Shown here piece after piece: positions 39,601 through 53,328 of a stretch of DNA of 64,000 nucleotides. A program made the position numbers and the translations under genes. How positions within the stretch are numbered: the first letter of the stretch is position 1; every line of letters starts with the position of its first letter. Location of the stretch: assembly GCF_003945595.2 (NCBI RefSeq), contig NW_024104998.1:823224-887223 (forward strand), written 5' to 3'. This stretch comes from Pipra filicauda. Lineage: Eukaryota > Chordata > Aves > Passeriformes > Pipridae. The notes below the pieces were generated by a model, which ran no database searches, had not been told where the DNA came from, and worked only from the letters and a program-made list of their open reading frames with translations.

Positions 39601-42600
39601 AGAATGTCCATATGGCCATTATGTCCCTAAAAGTCCTGTAATACTGCATGGCTTGATTTTCTTGATATTCAGTCTGAAAAACAGGCTGAGGTTAGAGGGC
39701 AAAAGCACAACTGCCACCTACAGTGTCATTTATGACTTTATCAAGGACACTCTACTTGTAAGCACATTGACAGAAAATCAGTTCTATCATATTTCCAGTC
39801 ATATTCTACAGTTAAAGTGGGGTACAAGGAGAATAGACCTCAAGTTTCTTTTTCACTAAGAAGTAAAATAGCTTTCAAAAAATGTGAAAAACCAACTTCA
39901 GCAAAAGTATTGCCTCTTGCTGTTGTCGATCAAATAAAAAAAATGTTTGTGAGTCTGCCTGTACATTTCACTTGAAAACTCATGTATAGGTCATGTCAAA
40001 TTTATTGCCATTTTTTCCTACTCATTACAGGTGTAATACTTGATACCTGTACCTCTGCCAGTCTGGAAGCATTAGGGTCTGCAGTACTCTTTACTGTTTA
40101 TATCTGCCAGTTAAGATTAAAATAATGGGATAAAATTTCTCAGATCACAGAATCATGTGATGCACAGATGATTTTACAAAATTAATAATGCTAGTTGTTA
40201 GGAAACATTTATTAATAAATTACTTTGAAAGGTAAATATATTTCAGAACAGATTCTTGGATCAAAAATAGTGTCTTCTTCCGTCAAACAGAGAAGGAAAT
40301 GTGGCAAAAAGACTTACAGTGCCCTGGGAAATTGATCCCAACTATAAGTAAAATTGTTGTTTGGGATTTTTCAGAGCATGAAAATAAATAGTTTGAAATA
40401 TCAGTTACACGGAATTTCTGGAAGTTTGATGAATGCCGTGTCTACTTCATGAGAGTGGAAAGATTAAATCCCTTACCGTATGGAAGTAAAATGCTCTTGC
40501 CTTGGAGTCTTGAGAATTTAGATGTGTTCATTAACAGTTGAGTGGGTCTCTAAGTACAAATTACACACAATCTATCCATGGGGAAATCTGAGGAACCTGG
40601 GTGCTTCCTTTGCACTAAGAGGAACAGGAGGACTAGTTCTAGCTCTGTATTAGATTAGATGGAAGAAATGTGACATGGGATTGTGTATTATTTGCCTTCA
40701 GGTTTATAACAAAACAGACATGCCCTGAAAAAACAACAGTGTAACATATTATAGGGTATATGTGTATGTTTGAAATTTAATAACTAATAGTACGAGCCAG
40801 TGCCTGCTCATTTGCCTGGGTGCTGAGCTCCTGGGCTGTAAGAATTTCCAGAGGATAAGAATATAAACAAAATATGGTCAAAATCTCAGCAAAATAAACA
40901 CTTTCAAAAATCTAATCTACCTGTATTGATAGAGGACTCTGAATGCCTTCGGAAGTGTCTGTCTCTCCAGAAAACAATCATCAGGGAAGCATGAGAGGAA
41001 TCAACATGAATTCTGATAATTTTCACCCTTTTACTTTCTGGGAAAAGGAGAAATATGTTTTGGTTTGCTTTGTTTTGTCTTGTTGGTTTTTTTTTTCTGG
41101 TGAACAGAGGACCACAATCACTACATGCAAAATCCTATTGCATAGTCCTTTACCATTTTCCTCCTTTGCTCAAACATTAAAGAAAAATAATAGAAAAATC
41201 ATTTAAAAGAACAAACAGGAGGCATTAATCTGCTCATGCTTATCTTGTTATATCACATTTTACTAATTCCCTCTTTTCTTTGCCATCATTTGTAAATTAA
41301 ATTCATGTCTTGTCTTCAGGAAGTTTGGAACAAAGCTATTCATTTACCAGAACAATTGTGTTAAAAAGTGACTGTTGTAGAAATGAGTGCAATGAAGCTA
41401 CATATGCAAAATCATTAATATTGGAATATATTTTACAATTTCAATCAATTATGACAAAAGCAGTCATGTTATTTTCATAAAAATGGATAGGTGGTTAGAA
41501 AAAAAAGCCACAAATTAATCTCCACTGAGGGAAATCCTGCAATTTGAGGTCAAAACTTAGATTAGACACCAGACCATCTATCACAGGAGAGAGCCATGGA
41601 GAACTGGCCTTCCAAACGTTCAGCTGTTCACGCAGTATTTGTTTAAAGAGAGAATAAATCTGAGCCAGTAGCATGATTTTCAAATCTGCAGACTGCATGA
41701 CAGCACCACTGCTTTTGGCTCTGAGAGGCCCATGGACCAAGATAGGAAGACTGAGAGGAAACAAGAGCATGTTAGTAGTTGTTGAAAATACCACTATTTT
41801 ATTGTTTCATTAAGGTCAATCCCAACAATACTGTACCATCCATCTGGGCTATAAAGGCTGGAAAACCCCAAATCACTCATAGATATAATAGTAGTTTAAA
41901 AACAGAAGCTATGAACTACCATTTAATCTCTGTAACCATTTATGCTGAGAGAAAAGGGAAGGCTAAGCATCACAGACGCCTGCATCAGCAGCTGAGAATA
42001 CAATACGTTGTTTTAAGGCCACCTGTCTTCCTGAACTTCTGTAGGAGTATTCAAGCTAATCCACATCAGAGTATTTAAACTAATCCACTCTCAGGAGTCA
42101 GTTCAACAGCGAATAGAAATTTACATACCTGATATCTTTTATATGATTGCAACTCTTATTTTTCTTTCCCCTCTTTCTTTAGGTTCTGATTAGAACTAAG
42201 TGGTGAGACCTAATTAAATCTTTCTATTGATACACAAATTGTTCAGAAGTTTCAGGAAAGTCAGAATTTTTTTTTTCTTTTACATCTATTTTATCTTTGG
42301 GAGGTAACTTCACAATTTCCACATTATTGCCTACTGTGAGTTACCCCCTACTGAGATTCACTTGTCCTAGTTTGTCAACTGGATCCTTACAATGCCCCTT
42401 GTATTTATTTCTTGGTGGCAATTAGATGAGTTTACAGTGGAGTGTGCTAATTAATCTACCCTTGTTTTTGCACCTCAAGTTGTACTTTCACCTATGGTCC
42501 AAATGGGTATCAGAAAAGCCTTCCTTTGCTGGTTGCCATCGAAAGTTATGAATCCATTGTTTGTTGACAGTTGCTATTTGGTTACTATCCGGACATGAAT

Positions 42601-45167
42601 GAAAACCAGGAGATAAAAGATTTCCCAGTTAAACAAGTTATTGTGATCATTTAGTCCATCTGTAACTGAGAATAAGTATTATCAAACTGCTCTTACACCG
42701 AAAAAGCTGACTAACAGGGAGTTAGAGCACTTTTTAACCCAGTAATCTTTATTCAAGAAAAGTTTCACAGGCTTTGCAATTTACACTGTAAAACTATCTA
42801 GCATTGGGCTTGTGCTTTTACTACACTAGACTACCTAATCATTTTTTTTGTGTTCTGCCAGAGCAAGGACTGTAGTGTCCCTACCCAGTCACACACTCTG
42901 CTACAGTATTCTGATCCAGGCAATACTCGTGCACACTGTCATCATATCTGCAGATAAGAAATTCTGCTCATCTCCTTGTCTAGAAAACTTCCCTTCTCTA
43001 AAGGACACAGGACAGGCAGACACCTAAGGACCAACAAGAGGTATTTGTTGAAACCTTTCTTGTTAGCCTCTCTCTCTTCTGCTATACAGGAACACTGATG
43101 GCAATATTCCCAGTCTTAAATTTTAAGATGGTCAGAGAAACGACCAGCTGTTACAATTGATTCAGATTATTCATCCCCAGTTTCAGATTTCTGTCATTGG
43201 AGCCTGCCTGCCCTGAATAGAAGTTGTTCCTCTGTTATTCTTCACACACTTAATTTCTGCATATGTATTTTCAGGTTATTCTGTCTCCACTTAATTATGT
43301 GGAGAGCTGTGGAAAGATATAGAAGGGGCACAAAAAAGTGTAAATTATACCTCAATTTGAATACACATCAAACATAACATCTTGAATATCAGTTGGAACT
43401 AAAAGTTTAAGCCAATTTCTTTTTAAGCAGGGCAAAGTTTTGAATAAATAAATCTGAGCATTTCAGTTCAGAGAAAATTTTACACCTAATTTATAGATTT
43501 CTGAAACTGGATGCTTGCCACAGAAATGCTAGCAGCCAGTTAATTTTTGTGCCATGAGCAGCACTACAATTAATTCAGTCAAAATCACACTTGTAAACCA
43601 CACCAGAGAAACATGTATTTACTAAAGACTCGCTGTGCTAGCCTACTTAACTACCTCATGCTTCATTCTCTAGGATTCCTCTTAAAAGGGCTAGTAAATA
43701 TAAAAGCTGCAGAAAGTATGTTCAATTACATCCCAGCATCCCATCATATAACAGTAACCCCAGGCAGATCAAAAAATAAAATGGGCAGCTAGCATCCCAC
43801 CACAAATTAGATTTTTAATTAACTCCATAGATGGAAAAAATTTTGCTGTGGCAGTTTATTGCATTAATTATCTCTCTGTTACCTACAGGATACAAACAAC
43901 TGTGGAGGGTCATGGTAAAAAGGAGCAATCAACCAGTCTTCAGTTCTTAACTAGGCTTGCAATGCAAGAGCAAAGAAACACCATTTGGAAGCAAGTAGAG
44001 AATTGCTTTAGTTTCAGCTCCTATAAACCCACCTGCTACACTTCAGGACATACAAAATTTTTAGACTAGATCAAGAAAAGAGATTAAAAGGAAACTTGGT
44101 TTTGTATCTGTTGGACATGTTGCTTCTGTCTTTACATTAAAATTCTTATTTTCTTCTAGCTGAGATTTTCCTTTTCTTGTCTTTCTTTTGAATTCCTTGG
44201 CGATGTCCTTACTTTTTTATGCTTTCTACCTCTTCCTTATCTTATTGGGTTTTGAGGGGATTTTTATGACCATAAAATTAGTCTAATAATCAACTTGTGT
44301 GTATGTGTGTGTGCAACAAGTTATGATATTTGAACATCTACTTTTTATTATATATTGACTGGGTTCTCCCTTAACAAAACAAACAAAGAAGCAGCAAAAA
44401 CCCCACAAAACAATAATAACAAAGACAATCAAACAAACAAAAGTGCAGTTATATATTAGTCGAAATTATGTTCCCTGTATTTTTTTTACTGTCTTTCAAC
44501 ACTAATAGATGAATATTTCCACAGGATGAAACTTCTGAATCAGTCTGAAGAAATTATTCTTATGAGTTGCTATGTAATGTTCACTTCTTGAGAATTATAC
44601 TCACATTCATAAAAAAATACATTACCTGATTTATATGGGCAAATCACAACTACTCACCTGCAGATTAAGTAGGATGTACAAAGATTATTATTGCAATCCA
44701 CAGGGAAAAAAAACACAAACTGAGTAGCTGAACAGTTTTGAATAGCAAATCTAAGAAAATTGCTTTAATTCTTCTTTAGACATTCTGCAAGGAGGAAAAA
44801 ACACCCAACCCTGAGGTCTAAAACCTCAGCCAGCTTTCAACTCATGTTGCTTCAATCATAGATGTGGAGCTGTGAGGATTAGCTTTGAAACGAATTGCCA
44901 AACTGAGCACAGACTTACCGGGGGGTGGGAAATGTCAGTAGCACAAACAAGCAAAAGAACAATTGTGAAGGTGTTGCTGCGCAAATTATAGCATCATTAT
45001 GTTATAGAAAATAGAATTTTCCTTTCTGGTTTGAATTTATTTTTTAAAGTGTAAAACAATGAAGGCGTAAAAAGCACAGCTCTTTCTCCATAAGAAGACT
45101 GTTTGTGATTAAGTAACTTGGACTAACTCCTGTTTCCTTTATTAATGAGATTAGTCATATTTCTGTA
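33671..45167. other. Long gene-free stretch
   Basis: No confident exon or named transposon. Observed details are an 81-codon open frame without a clear exon structure at 37305-37550, an imperfect 24-bp tandem duplication at 42042-42090 (gagtattcaagctaatccac), a TG run near 44296-44315, and several good splice acceptors (about 40033, 42862, 43082, 43275) that lack matching donors in an open frame. Confidence 0.5.
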
Positions 45168-45283
45168 CTGGCCCCAATTCAGCAAAGCACTTAAATATGT
45201 GCCTAAATCCTACTGATTTCAATGAGATTTACACATGTGCTTAAAATTAAGCACATGCTTAATTTCACAGTTAAATTGGGAAT
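45168..45283. mobile_element. Old palindromic MITE, sauropsid type
   Basis: The left end 'ccccaattcagcaaagcacttaa' and right end 'ttaaattggg' are partly inverted. The interior has 'ctgatttcaatgagattta', like the 'ttgaagtcaatgggac' centre of MITEs described in turtles and crocodilians. A perfect 24-nt inverted repeat (CATGTGCTTAA, two A, TTAAGCACATG) lies at 45234-45257. The copy is diverged and non-coding. It would have been moved by a transposase supplied in trans. Confidence 0.55.
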
Positions 45284-46496
45284 AAGAAAAATTGAAGTAA
45301 TTACCTCGTCCAATACCAAGATTTCAGTAACATTTTGCTATGCTAACTTGCAACATCAAGCAAACCTAACATTTTTACAACAAGCAACATAAGACCAGTT
45401 GGGCTTGCAAACCAAGTTCTTTAAGAATGTTGTTTTTTTTTTTTTTTGAGACTGTGGACTTTCCTCCAGGCAGCATGTAGCACTACTTAGACTCCAGTGG
45501 AAAAAAGTCAACGTACGTATGGTACTGCTGTCTCTGAATGCCATGTTTGTGTAAAAGAGGATGACTATAGAGAAATATATACTGACTGTATCTTTTCCTT
45601 CCTACACCTGCTGCTACTGTGACTTCTATGGTTTTCAGTCTTTTACTATGCATACATATTCCCCTAAGAAGACTGTTCTGCAGATAAGTAAACAATATGT
45701 TAGATTTTATGTCATACATAGAGTGTCTGAAATCGTACATCTTCAAAACATTTTAGTAAAACTTGATTAATTAATATCTCTGCAATTATGAGTACTCACA
45801 GGAAAAGGTCAGTGATGATACACTGCCAAGACTCCAAGTGGTTATCACAGTTTCAAAGAGTCATAAATGCATGTTTTCAAAACTCTCTTTTCTCCTCACA
45901 CTACTTTGCATGATGTCAGGAACACTTAGCTTCACCTTGGAAAAAAATACAACCTTTTAAAAACTTGACATTTTTGTGCATCAAAATTATCGGCAGTGCA
46001 GGAGACAGAAAAATACAAGTAAGCTGTCTGAGAAATGATGACTACAAAAAAATTGTTTTCTATCCCCAGAGGAAATTTTTGGAAGACAATCTACTTGTAC
46101 ACTACTTCAAGATAATTGAGTACAGAGCATAATTTTTAAATAAACTTCCAAAGTAATCTTTAGATTAACAATTCTAGCTAGATTCTAAAAAGCTTTTAGA
46201 ATAGCAGTGGATTTTTTTTGTCATATCATTTTTAAATGTATTCTCCTCAAATGATATATAATAGTTAAGTAACTTTTTGTGTCTGAATGTGTTTATCTCA
46301 TACATCTTTGCTCCTTTCATTAAAATCTAGCTGCGAGTATATGTATTTATGTAACAAATTTTGTATATGTAAGAATTATTATGTTAATGAAGTACAGTGT
46401 GGGATTTTGACTGAATAACCAGTCCCACGGACCAATTGCTACTTTGCCAAAGAATGAAAAGAAGGTTTTTCACTCTCTTACATGCATGTACAAACA
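45284..46496. other. Gene-free stretch
   Basis: Contains a T run of about 15 at 45432-45447. No supported gene. Confidence 0.5.
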
Positions 46497-46532
46497 AACA
46501 TACACACACACACACACACACATACACATAGA
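46497..46532. repeat. (CA)n microsatellite
   Basis: 'catacacacacacacac' followed by a few imperfect units. Confidence 0.95.
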
Positions 46533-47136
46533 GACAACCAAAAGCTAAAAATCTTTCTAGTTTGGACCTCCTCTACAATAGTTCCCAGTAAGCTTCCTGG
46601 TCTCAATGGCACAGCATAGCTCCCTTTGCTATCACTAGCTCATCAAAATCTTCCTACAATAGATTTTTCCTTAGAGCACAGCTGCTACTTGACATTACCA
46701 TGATCACGGGGTACCTGTAGTTCTCTTCCACAGATGTAGGATATTGCCTCATCTTCTCTCATTTCCCACCTCACTCCAACAAACTGGGCATACGGAGAGT
46801 CTTCTGAATCCCAAATCAGGTATCACTTATGACTACATTGTCTTGCTATGCATATAATGGATTTTCAAAAATAAAATAGCATGAAAACTGAAGCATTGTA
46901 TATTAATAGTGCGGAACTATACACTAAACATCTCTTTGCATTTCATGTGTCTTTTGTTAATCAACTAATGCCACAATACTGAGTAGGAGGGGCAGAAAAA
47001 ACCATATCAAATGACAATAAAGAGTTTTAGAAGTCTCATTTAACGTAAGCAATGTCAGTTTGTTTCTTTTCCTAGGTGTCTTCTTTTCTCAGTGGATCTA
47101 ATGAAGTTAGGGGTAATTTTTTTGTTCTGTTCTTAG

Positions 47137-47235
47137 GAAGAATACAGCCTTGCACAAGCTAAGGTAACACCACCCCCTTCTGTTCACACTGGTGCTAAAC
47201 CCAGTCAGCCATACATCCAGCACAGCAAAACACAG
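47137..47235 (+). CDS. Candidate internal exon (33 codons), gene unrecognised
   Basis: A strong acceptor (tttttgttctgttcttag) precedes 47137 and a strong donor (CAG|gtatga) follows 47235. The segment is exactly 99 nt and is open in phase 0 only; the other two frames hit stops. It encodes EEYSLAQAKVTPPPSVHTGA then KPSQPYIQHSKTQ, a Pro/Ser/Gln-rich stretch with no signal or membrane segment, as expected of a flexible linker or cytoplasmic tail. A length divisible by three would allow it to be skipped as a cassette exon. The next candidate exon, 390 nt downstream, starts in the compatible phase. I do not recognise the protein. Pseudo-exons with good splice sites are common in large introns, so this is not proven. 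Confidence 0.45.
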
Positions 47236-47625
47236 GTATGACAGTACCATTTGCACAGCAAACAAGACAAATGTATTTTACTGCTACAGCTTTATCATGT
47301 ACACTGCACTACATCTTTTCAATTAAACTATTTGAATCATTCTTTAAACTTATTCCAAGAAATTCTGTGTAGGAAATTACTAAATTATCTAAAACAGATT
47401 GCAATTTTGCTTTAACTCTCTAGCATGAATAAATAGAGAATTTAATTAATAAAACATTCATATAGATGCTGGGGAGCAATATTTGTTATCTGCAGGTCAT
47501 TTTCATTTCTGTATGCCTCTTTTGGTCTTCTATCAGAGCAGCATCTCTCTTCTGATAGGATAGTGTGAAGATTTCTCCACTTGTGAAATGGAATGAATTT
47601 TACTTCTATGTCTTTTGCTTTACAG

Positions 47626-47674
47626 GCTCATTGTGGTACACAGAAAATGCTTTTTACTAATACGTTATGCTCAG
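47626..47674 (+). CDS. Candidate internal exon (49 nt), gene unrecognised
   Basis: A good acceptor (tctatgtcttttgctttacag) and a good donor (CAG|gtatgt) bound 49 nt. In phase 0, the phase left by the 47137-47235 candidate, it is open and reads AHCGTQKMLFTNTLCS plus one extra base. That leaves phase 1, which fits the start of the candidate at 53329. The small size gives little statistical weight. No domain can be recognised. It could be a pseudo-exon. Confidence 0.35.
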
Positions 47675-50600
47675 GTATGTTCCTCAGCATTACTTGATTA
47701 GTGCAGTCAATGTCTCATCAAATATCTCACTTTGACACAATTAAATCTGATGCTGAGGTTGTGGTTTTATGAAGATTTCTCTGGTTGGAAGCAGAGATTT
47801 GAGTAGTAGGATTTCCTCCATCTGTGGATGTTCATTTCCATGGAAAGAGTCAAAGTAATGAGCTGAACTGGGGCTGAGCCAGGTTAAACATAATTTAGCT
47901 AAAACCAACTCTGTGGCTGTCAGCTTAGGGAAGTGGTCCAGGTCACATTGCAGCTGTGTGAGTACCACAAGCTAGGGGAGCAGCTGTGGGGCAACAGTGA
48001 AGATAAAGAGGGGCATAGGGTACTTATACTTGAATTTTTTGCTACAGAAACTTCAGCAAAGTACTTCTATCGGTAAATGTTTGACTATTTTCAGTTTTTT
48101 GCTTTTTATTTTCCCCTGGGCAGAATATAAACAGCTTAAATGGTAAAGCAAAGTTAAGAACATTTTGGAAGCTTTGAGAAAATCACAGATGAAAAAAACC
48201 CGTGTGGATATTTCCAGTGCTAATATTTTTTTAAGTCTTTCACATATATGTGCTGCAAAGCCCAGCCAATATGAATGTCATTGCTGTGTTTTCTACAATT
48301 CTAAACTGAGGTCTAAAAAAGAACTGTGATAACAATAATTCACAGTGTTTGGAAAACTCCTTATTCTTGTCTAAGATGTGGTTATTTGCCTGTTTACTCT
48401 GTGATCCAGGGAACTCCAGGGTGAATCTTCCCAACTATGAGTAAACTAGTGAATTTAAATCAAAGAAGGAGGAAGTGGTTCAACTGTCTGGAGAGGCATT
48501 GACTGCTTTCCAATTTTACTGAAGCAAGGAGAAGTTCTTGTGTTAGTCCTGAAGCAATATTCATGAAATGACATTCAGTCTGGAATGAAGTCTGGAAGAT
48601 GGTTTTTGCAAGAAGAGACAGTCTATGGGAAGACTGATCACATAGATGTCACTGTAGATGTTGTGCTAAACTACAAGTTGTCATTCTGCACAGTTGTCTT
48701 TGTGGGATGTTGTGCTGCTTGGACATCCCCACGGCTGCATGGCAACAGGATGTGAGCAGCCCCCAGGTCTTCCTGGGAAGTGATGGGGTGCTGGAGAATT
48801 AAGGAAGGGAGGATGCAAGATTTGCAGGGAAATCTCTACTCCTTGGTTGGACCAAAAGAAGCTTAGGATAAATAAAGCGAGACCATTAAATCTACTGAAT
48901 TATTAAAAATTTAAAGCAAATGCCCAACCTTTTGCAGATTCCCAAATCTGGTATGAGTGATATCACACTGTTGTGATTTCATTGCTTTTGGTCTATTTTT
49001 CAGACACACACCATTGAAACCTGGTGATTACCACAACTCTGTGTGACAGCTGATGGAGCATAGCAGAACGCAAGCAGAAATCAAAGGTTTGCTCTGCCGC
49101 ACCTTCAAGCACCACAAAAATAGTAGGGCCCAGATTAACAAAACAAAGCTGGGTGCTACAAAGCAAAACAAAGAAGAGGAGGGATGGTTCTAAGAAAGGG
49201 AGAACCTAAAGCTAATATATGAACTGTGCTTGCTATGGCGATTTTTGCAGGCTTCCTCCCTCTCTGACATTCACCGAAAGGAGTTTCTCAGTTCTGTAGC
49301 TCTATGCTATATGTAAAGTCAAAGCCACTCACTTCTTGCTTCTATGAGGTGAATCATTTCTGCTATCAGGTGACTATCTGTACCTATTGGAAATAAGTCA
49401 TGCCGTGTGCCTCTGTGACATTTAAAGGATTGTAGTCAAAACCAAGCCCAAGTGTTTTTTTCTGTTGGGAAAATCATCCCAGACTTCACACTGATGCTTA
49501 CATGTTGTAAATAGGAACTCAGTCCACAGAAAGGATTTAGACGTGGCTTTTGCCTACTGTAGTGACTCAGAAAAAATGAAATGCATTGCTCATATAGTGT
49601 TTTTGAAGGGTACAATGGGGGATAACCACTTTTCCTTCCTTAAATTTGCATTTTAAAAAAGCTGAAGGCTCTGACTTTTCAAGAGTTCAAAATCTCCAGC
49701 TCATGCAGATTTCTAGATGACTTTTGCACCTGAAAGAAAGGCAAGTTTTTTTGTTGAGGTTCAACAAAAAGAAACTCTTCACCGTACATATTTTCAAAAC
49801 TACTGTCAGGTCCATGTGTTGAAACTTCTTTAAAATTATGAATTTTGCAATGAATGGGATACAAATTTGGATTTCTTTAAATGTTTTTAACACAATCTTC
49901 AATTATGGCTGTTGAGCTCTGGAAAAAAACTCTTATATATCATTTGTCTGTGTTTTGCATATACATTATGTTGAAAAATTTCTCCCAAAGGCGACTTTAA
50001 TTTCCCAGATTTCTTCACTGTCTAGTTACCACAGTGTTTCTGACCGAATGACAGAGCACCACAGAATATGCCACAGGTGGTTATCCGGATGCTGTCTGCT
50101 TACAAGGTCCCTTTGCAATTTGTGTAGTCAGTATATCCCTCAAAATCATGTGTGCTCCATTGTATCACCCCAGTTTGCTCTGTGCCACTATTGTTATACG
50201 CTTGAATTCTGTAAGTAGCACAAAGAAGTTGTAAATAACTCATAATAAATACATTCCTGTAGGGTTTCTGCTCTCCTGCAGCAAGCAAATTGTAAGTCAA
50301 AATTTCCAAAGAGCAACATTACATTTTTATCATATTCTGTAAGTAGAAGCTGTGCACAGAGGTTGCTGCCAACCTGCCCTCAACATTTACAGTCAGAGAA
50401 TGCACTAAACATCAGTGAAGCCATGGCTTCACAGGTTAGGGTGGTGAACTTCTCAAGTAAGGCTTGCAACTAAAGCTCTGTCTTGAACATAGAATGACCC
50501 AAGAACTCCTCATCAGAGCAATCCCTCACCTGATACCCTCATCAGGTATCAAGATGAACTGTAGTAGAAGTCTACCCAGAAAGCCAAACAGTACAGGAAA

Positions 50601-53328
50601 GAAATTATTTCACTTCATTTTCACAATACATATAAGCAACTAGAAAATTAGCCCAAAAGTAATAAAAAAAATAAATCATCAAAGGGTCTGAAATGCTTTC
50701 AGATTACATTTTTAAAAATATTTAAATACACTGTATTGGATACTCAAGCTAGTTGTCAAAGAAGGTTCTAATATTCATCAAAAGGTATTTCAAAGAACTT
50801 AAGAGAGCTGATTTGTTTAAAGCAGAGAGAAAGAGGTGTTTAGAATTAAAAATATATACAAATCTTCAAAAAGCAGAAATATGTCAAAGCAGGAGAAAGG
50901 GAGGAGCATTAATTCTAATGAGTTAAACATGTAATTTTAATGTCATAGGTCAGAAATAACACTTCAAAAGTAGGAAATCTTCCAGAGAATCTGTAGGATC
51001 GATATATGATTGAGGTGTAAAAGGAACATGAGCCACTTTCATAGCTGAACATCAATTCTCTTTTAATACTCAAGCAGCTTTTGACATGCTTCCTTATTGG
51101 GGATTCTTAAAAGTATAGGAGTGTATAGATCAAGGTTGTCATAGGACTGTACAACTGAAAGACAGAAAACAGAACAAAACCACTTGGTCAGAGGAAAAGG
51201 TTATCAGCACAGACCCACAGAGTTCCCGTGGTACGACCTGTGTTTCATGACAATAATAAATGTACAGGAAAAGTTCTGTTAAAGTCATATCAGTTAAGAA
51301 CTGGCAGATAACAAATGCTATGACATGAATCAGTATGCCATGGACATCTTGCCCAGCATTGCAGATGGTGTGTCCCATCGGCTTCTCTTCTGAGAACTAG
51401 TAAGCCAACGTTTCAAAGTATATTGGCACACAGTTTCTTTCCTGGCATGGGCAAGCAAGAATTACGTTTGAACTTGAATTTTCCATCTGATGAATTGAAT
51501 CTGTGCAAGAATCTGTGCTTTCTACACTGGCTACAATGTAAAAAATAAGCCCAAGTTGAGTTGCAGTATTCACAAACACGTTGTGGTGCAACCTCTGAGC
51601 ACTGATGGCCAGTGTACCATTGGTCCTGTGGTACTAACCTGGTATCACAACCAACATGATGCACTTTGGTAGCTTCTCATGTTTTGCTACCATCTTGTTT
51701 CATCTCACTCTTAATGAAAAAACCAGTATGGTCTTAAGCTCCCTATGGCAGTGCTACCCTGGCCTGAAGGCTGTGCTTGAGCTCACAGATGGGATGCAGA
51801 CCACACAGGAAAACTGATGCAGAAGCTTTTGGGACTTCTTGTATTCCCAGGTGTTCCACCTCTCTGATACTTTAAGGACATTTCTGTGGCTAGTTCAGTT
51901 AGTGACATTTGAATGGAGGCTGTGTACTCCTGCTCTAACACATTTACTTGTTAAATTACAGAGTGATATAGAAGTAGTCCATGTATACCAAGCCAAAATC
52001 CTTGCTTGTTTGTAATGCTCACAGTACATTATATTATCAAATTTACCTCTATGGCACTTATCTCTTCATGAGGGTCTGTAACTTTACAGTTCCTCACAAA
52101 CACATTGGAGGTTCTTCAAAATCTAGATGCATACTTTTGTTTTGTGTCCAAACTTAAAAGTGATATAGCTCAGTTCAACCTATATGCATGTGAGTAAATC
52201 AGACAGTATAAGCAACAGTGGAAGTAGTCAACGTTGGCTGGTATACAGCCATTACAAACAGTCAGAGAAAGATTTCTGCAATTTGCTCTAAGACACAGGC
52301 CAGTGTCTTCTTGCCACTGCTTAGGAGAATCAGATGTGACTTTAGCAGGGAAAAAACACTTTGCAAGACAACTATAAGTGATTCCTGTGGATCAAAAAAC
52401 AGCACTTTAATTTTGTCCCATTGGATTAGCCTTATATGCCACTTCCACACAAAAATACAAGACTTTCAGTCCGCACCAAAACACCCATTGAACATGTAGA
52501 TTTTCTTACTGGGGCTTCAGAAAAACAAAGAAAAAAAAAAAAAAGATGATACGATGAATTGTAAGGTCTTGGGATTTCACCTCAAATTTTTGCCCAAAGG
52601 GTTAACTAGCTGTCTTTCAACACTGACTTCCTTCTTTTTCACTATAGACAGTTTATTTTCAAATTGAGTGAAGATGGTGGAATGAATGTATACAAAAGAG
52701 AATTGTGAAGCTTTAGTGTGCCATTTTGTTACTTGAATTAAGCAAAGCTCTAATAAATTATTGTCAAGTTCAAAAAGAATTGCATTTATTCCTTTGTGAC
52801 CTTTTGTCAAACTGTGTATAATTCTGCTTCCTTTACACAAACCACCTGTGCAGATAAGCCTTTTTGCATGTCTATATTCATTTGAAACAAAATAATTCAA
52901 ACTCATTTTCAAAGCACAGCTCTAGATTTTCCACTTTCTGGTGCTTAAAATGCTAAAATTAAAACACACAAAAAAATTCTGAAGAGATAAATTAGAGTTT
53001 CTAGATGTTATTGTTGCTCTGAGCCATTAGTTTCACTTTAAAAAGTATACATATTTATAGAACATTTTACAAGTACAATTATCAAAACAGATTTTGTTTA
53101 CAAAAAAAACCCCCAAACAAATCAAAACTAAAAAAAAAAAATTAAGACAGGCAAAGAAATTATGAATCATCATATATCATGGTTACTATTACTACTGTAA
53201 CTTTTGTAACCTTAATCATAGTAGGAAGCATGTAAAAGTTTGCTGAGATATCTTTTGAGTGGGTTGACACAATTTTATATGAGAATCTGAGAGACCTACA
53301 TGTTTCTCCATGACCCTTTTTATTAAAG
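47675..53328. other. Gene-free stretch (intron if the flanking exons are real)
   Basis: No named repeat or convincing exon. Minus-strand open frames of 60 to 111 codons at 51139-51664 and 52577-52912 have no recognisable domain or exon signals. 48700-48800 is locally GC-richer. Confidence 0.45.

Noticed and set aside
40034..40125. Terminal exon encoding a hydrophobic C-terminus
   Set aside because: Strong acceptor and 30 open codons to a stop, but no AATAAA at a normal distance and no homology that I can name.
42863..42960. Exon after a strong acceptor (ttttttgtgttctgccag)
   Set aside because: Phase 0 is open for 31 codons, but it ends in a stop with no GT or GC donor and no polyadenylation signal nearby.
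43083..43345. Two exons after strong acceptors (about 43082 and 43275)
   Set aside because: Neither has a convincing donor in an open frame compatible with the 47137 candidate.
45629..45690. Exon after ggttttcag
   Set aside because: The only possible donor leaves a phase that meets a stop in the next candidate exon.
52577..52912. Minus-strand 111-codon open frame as a gene or transposase relic
   Set aside because: No recognisable motif, no splice or polyadenylation context. Expected by chance at this window size.
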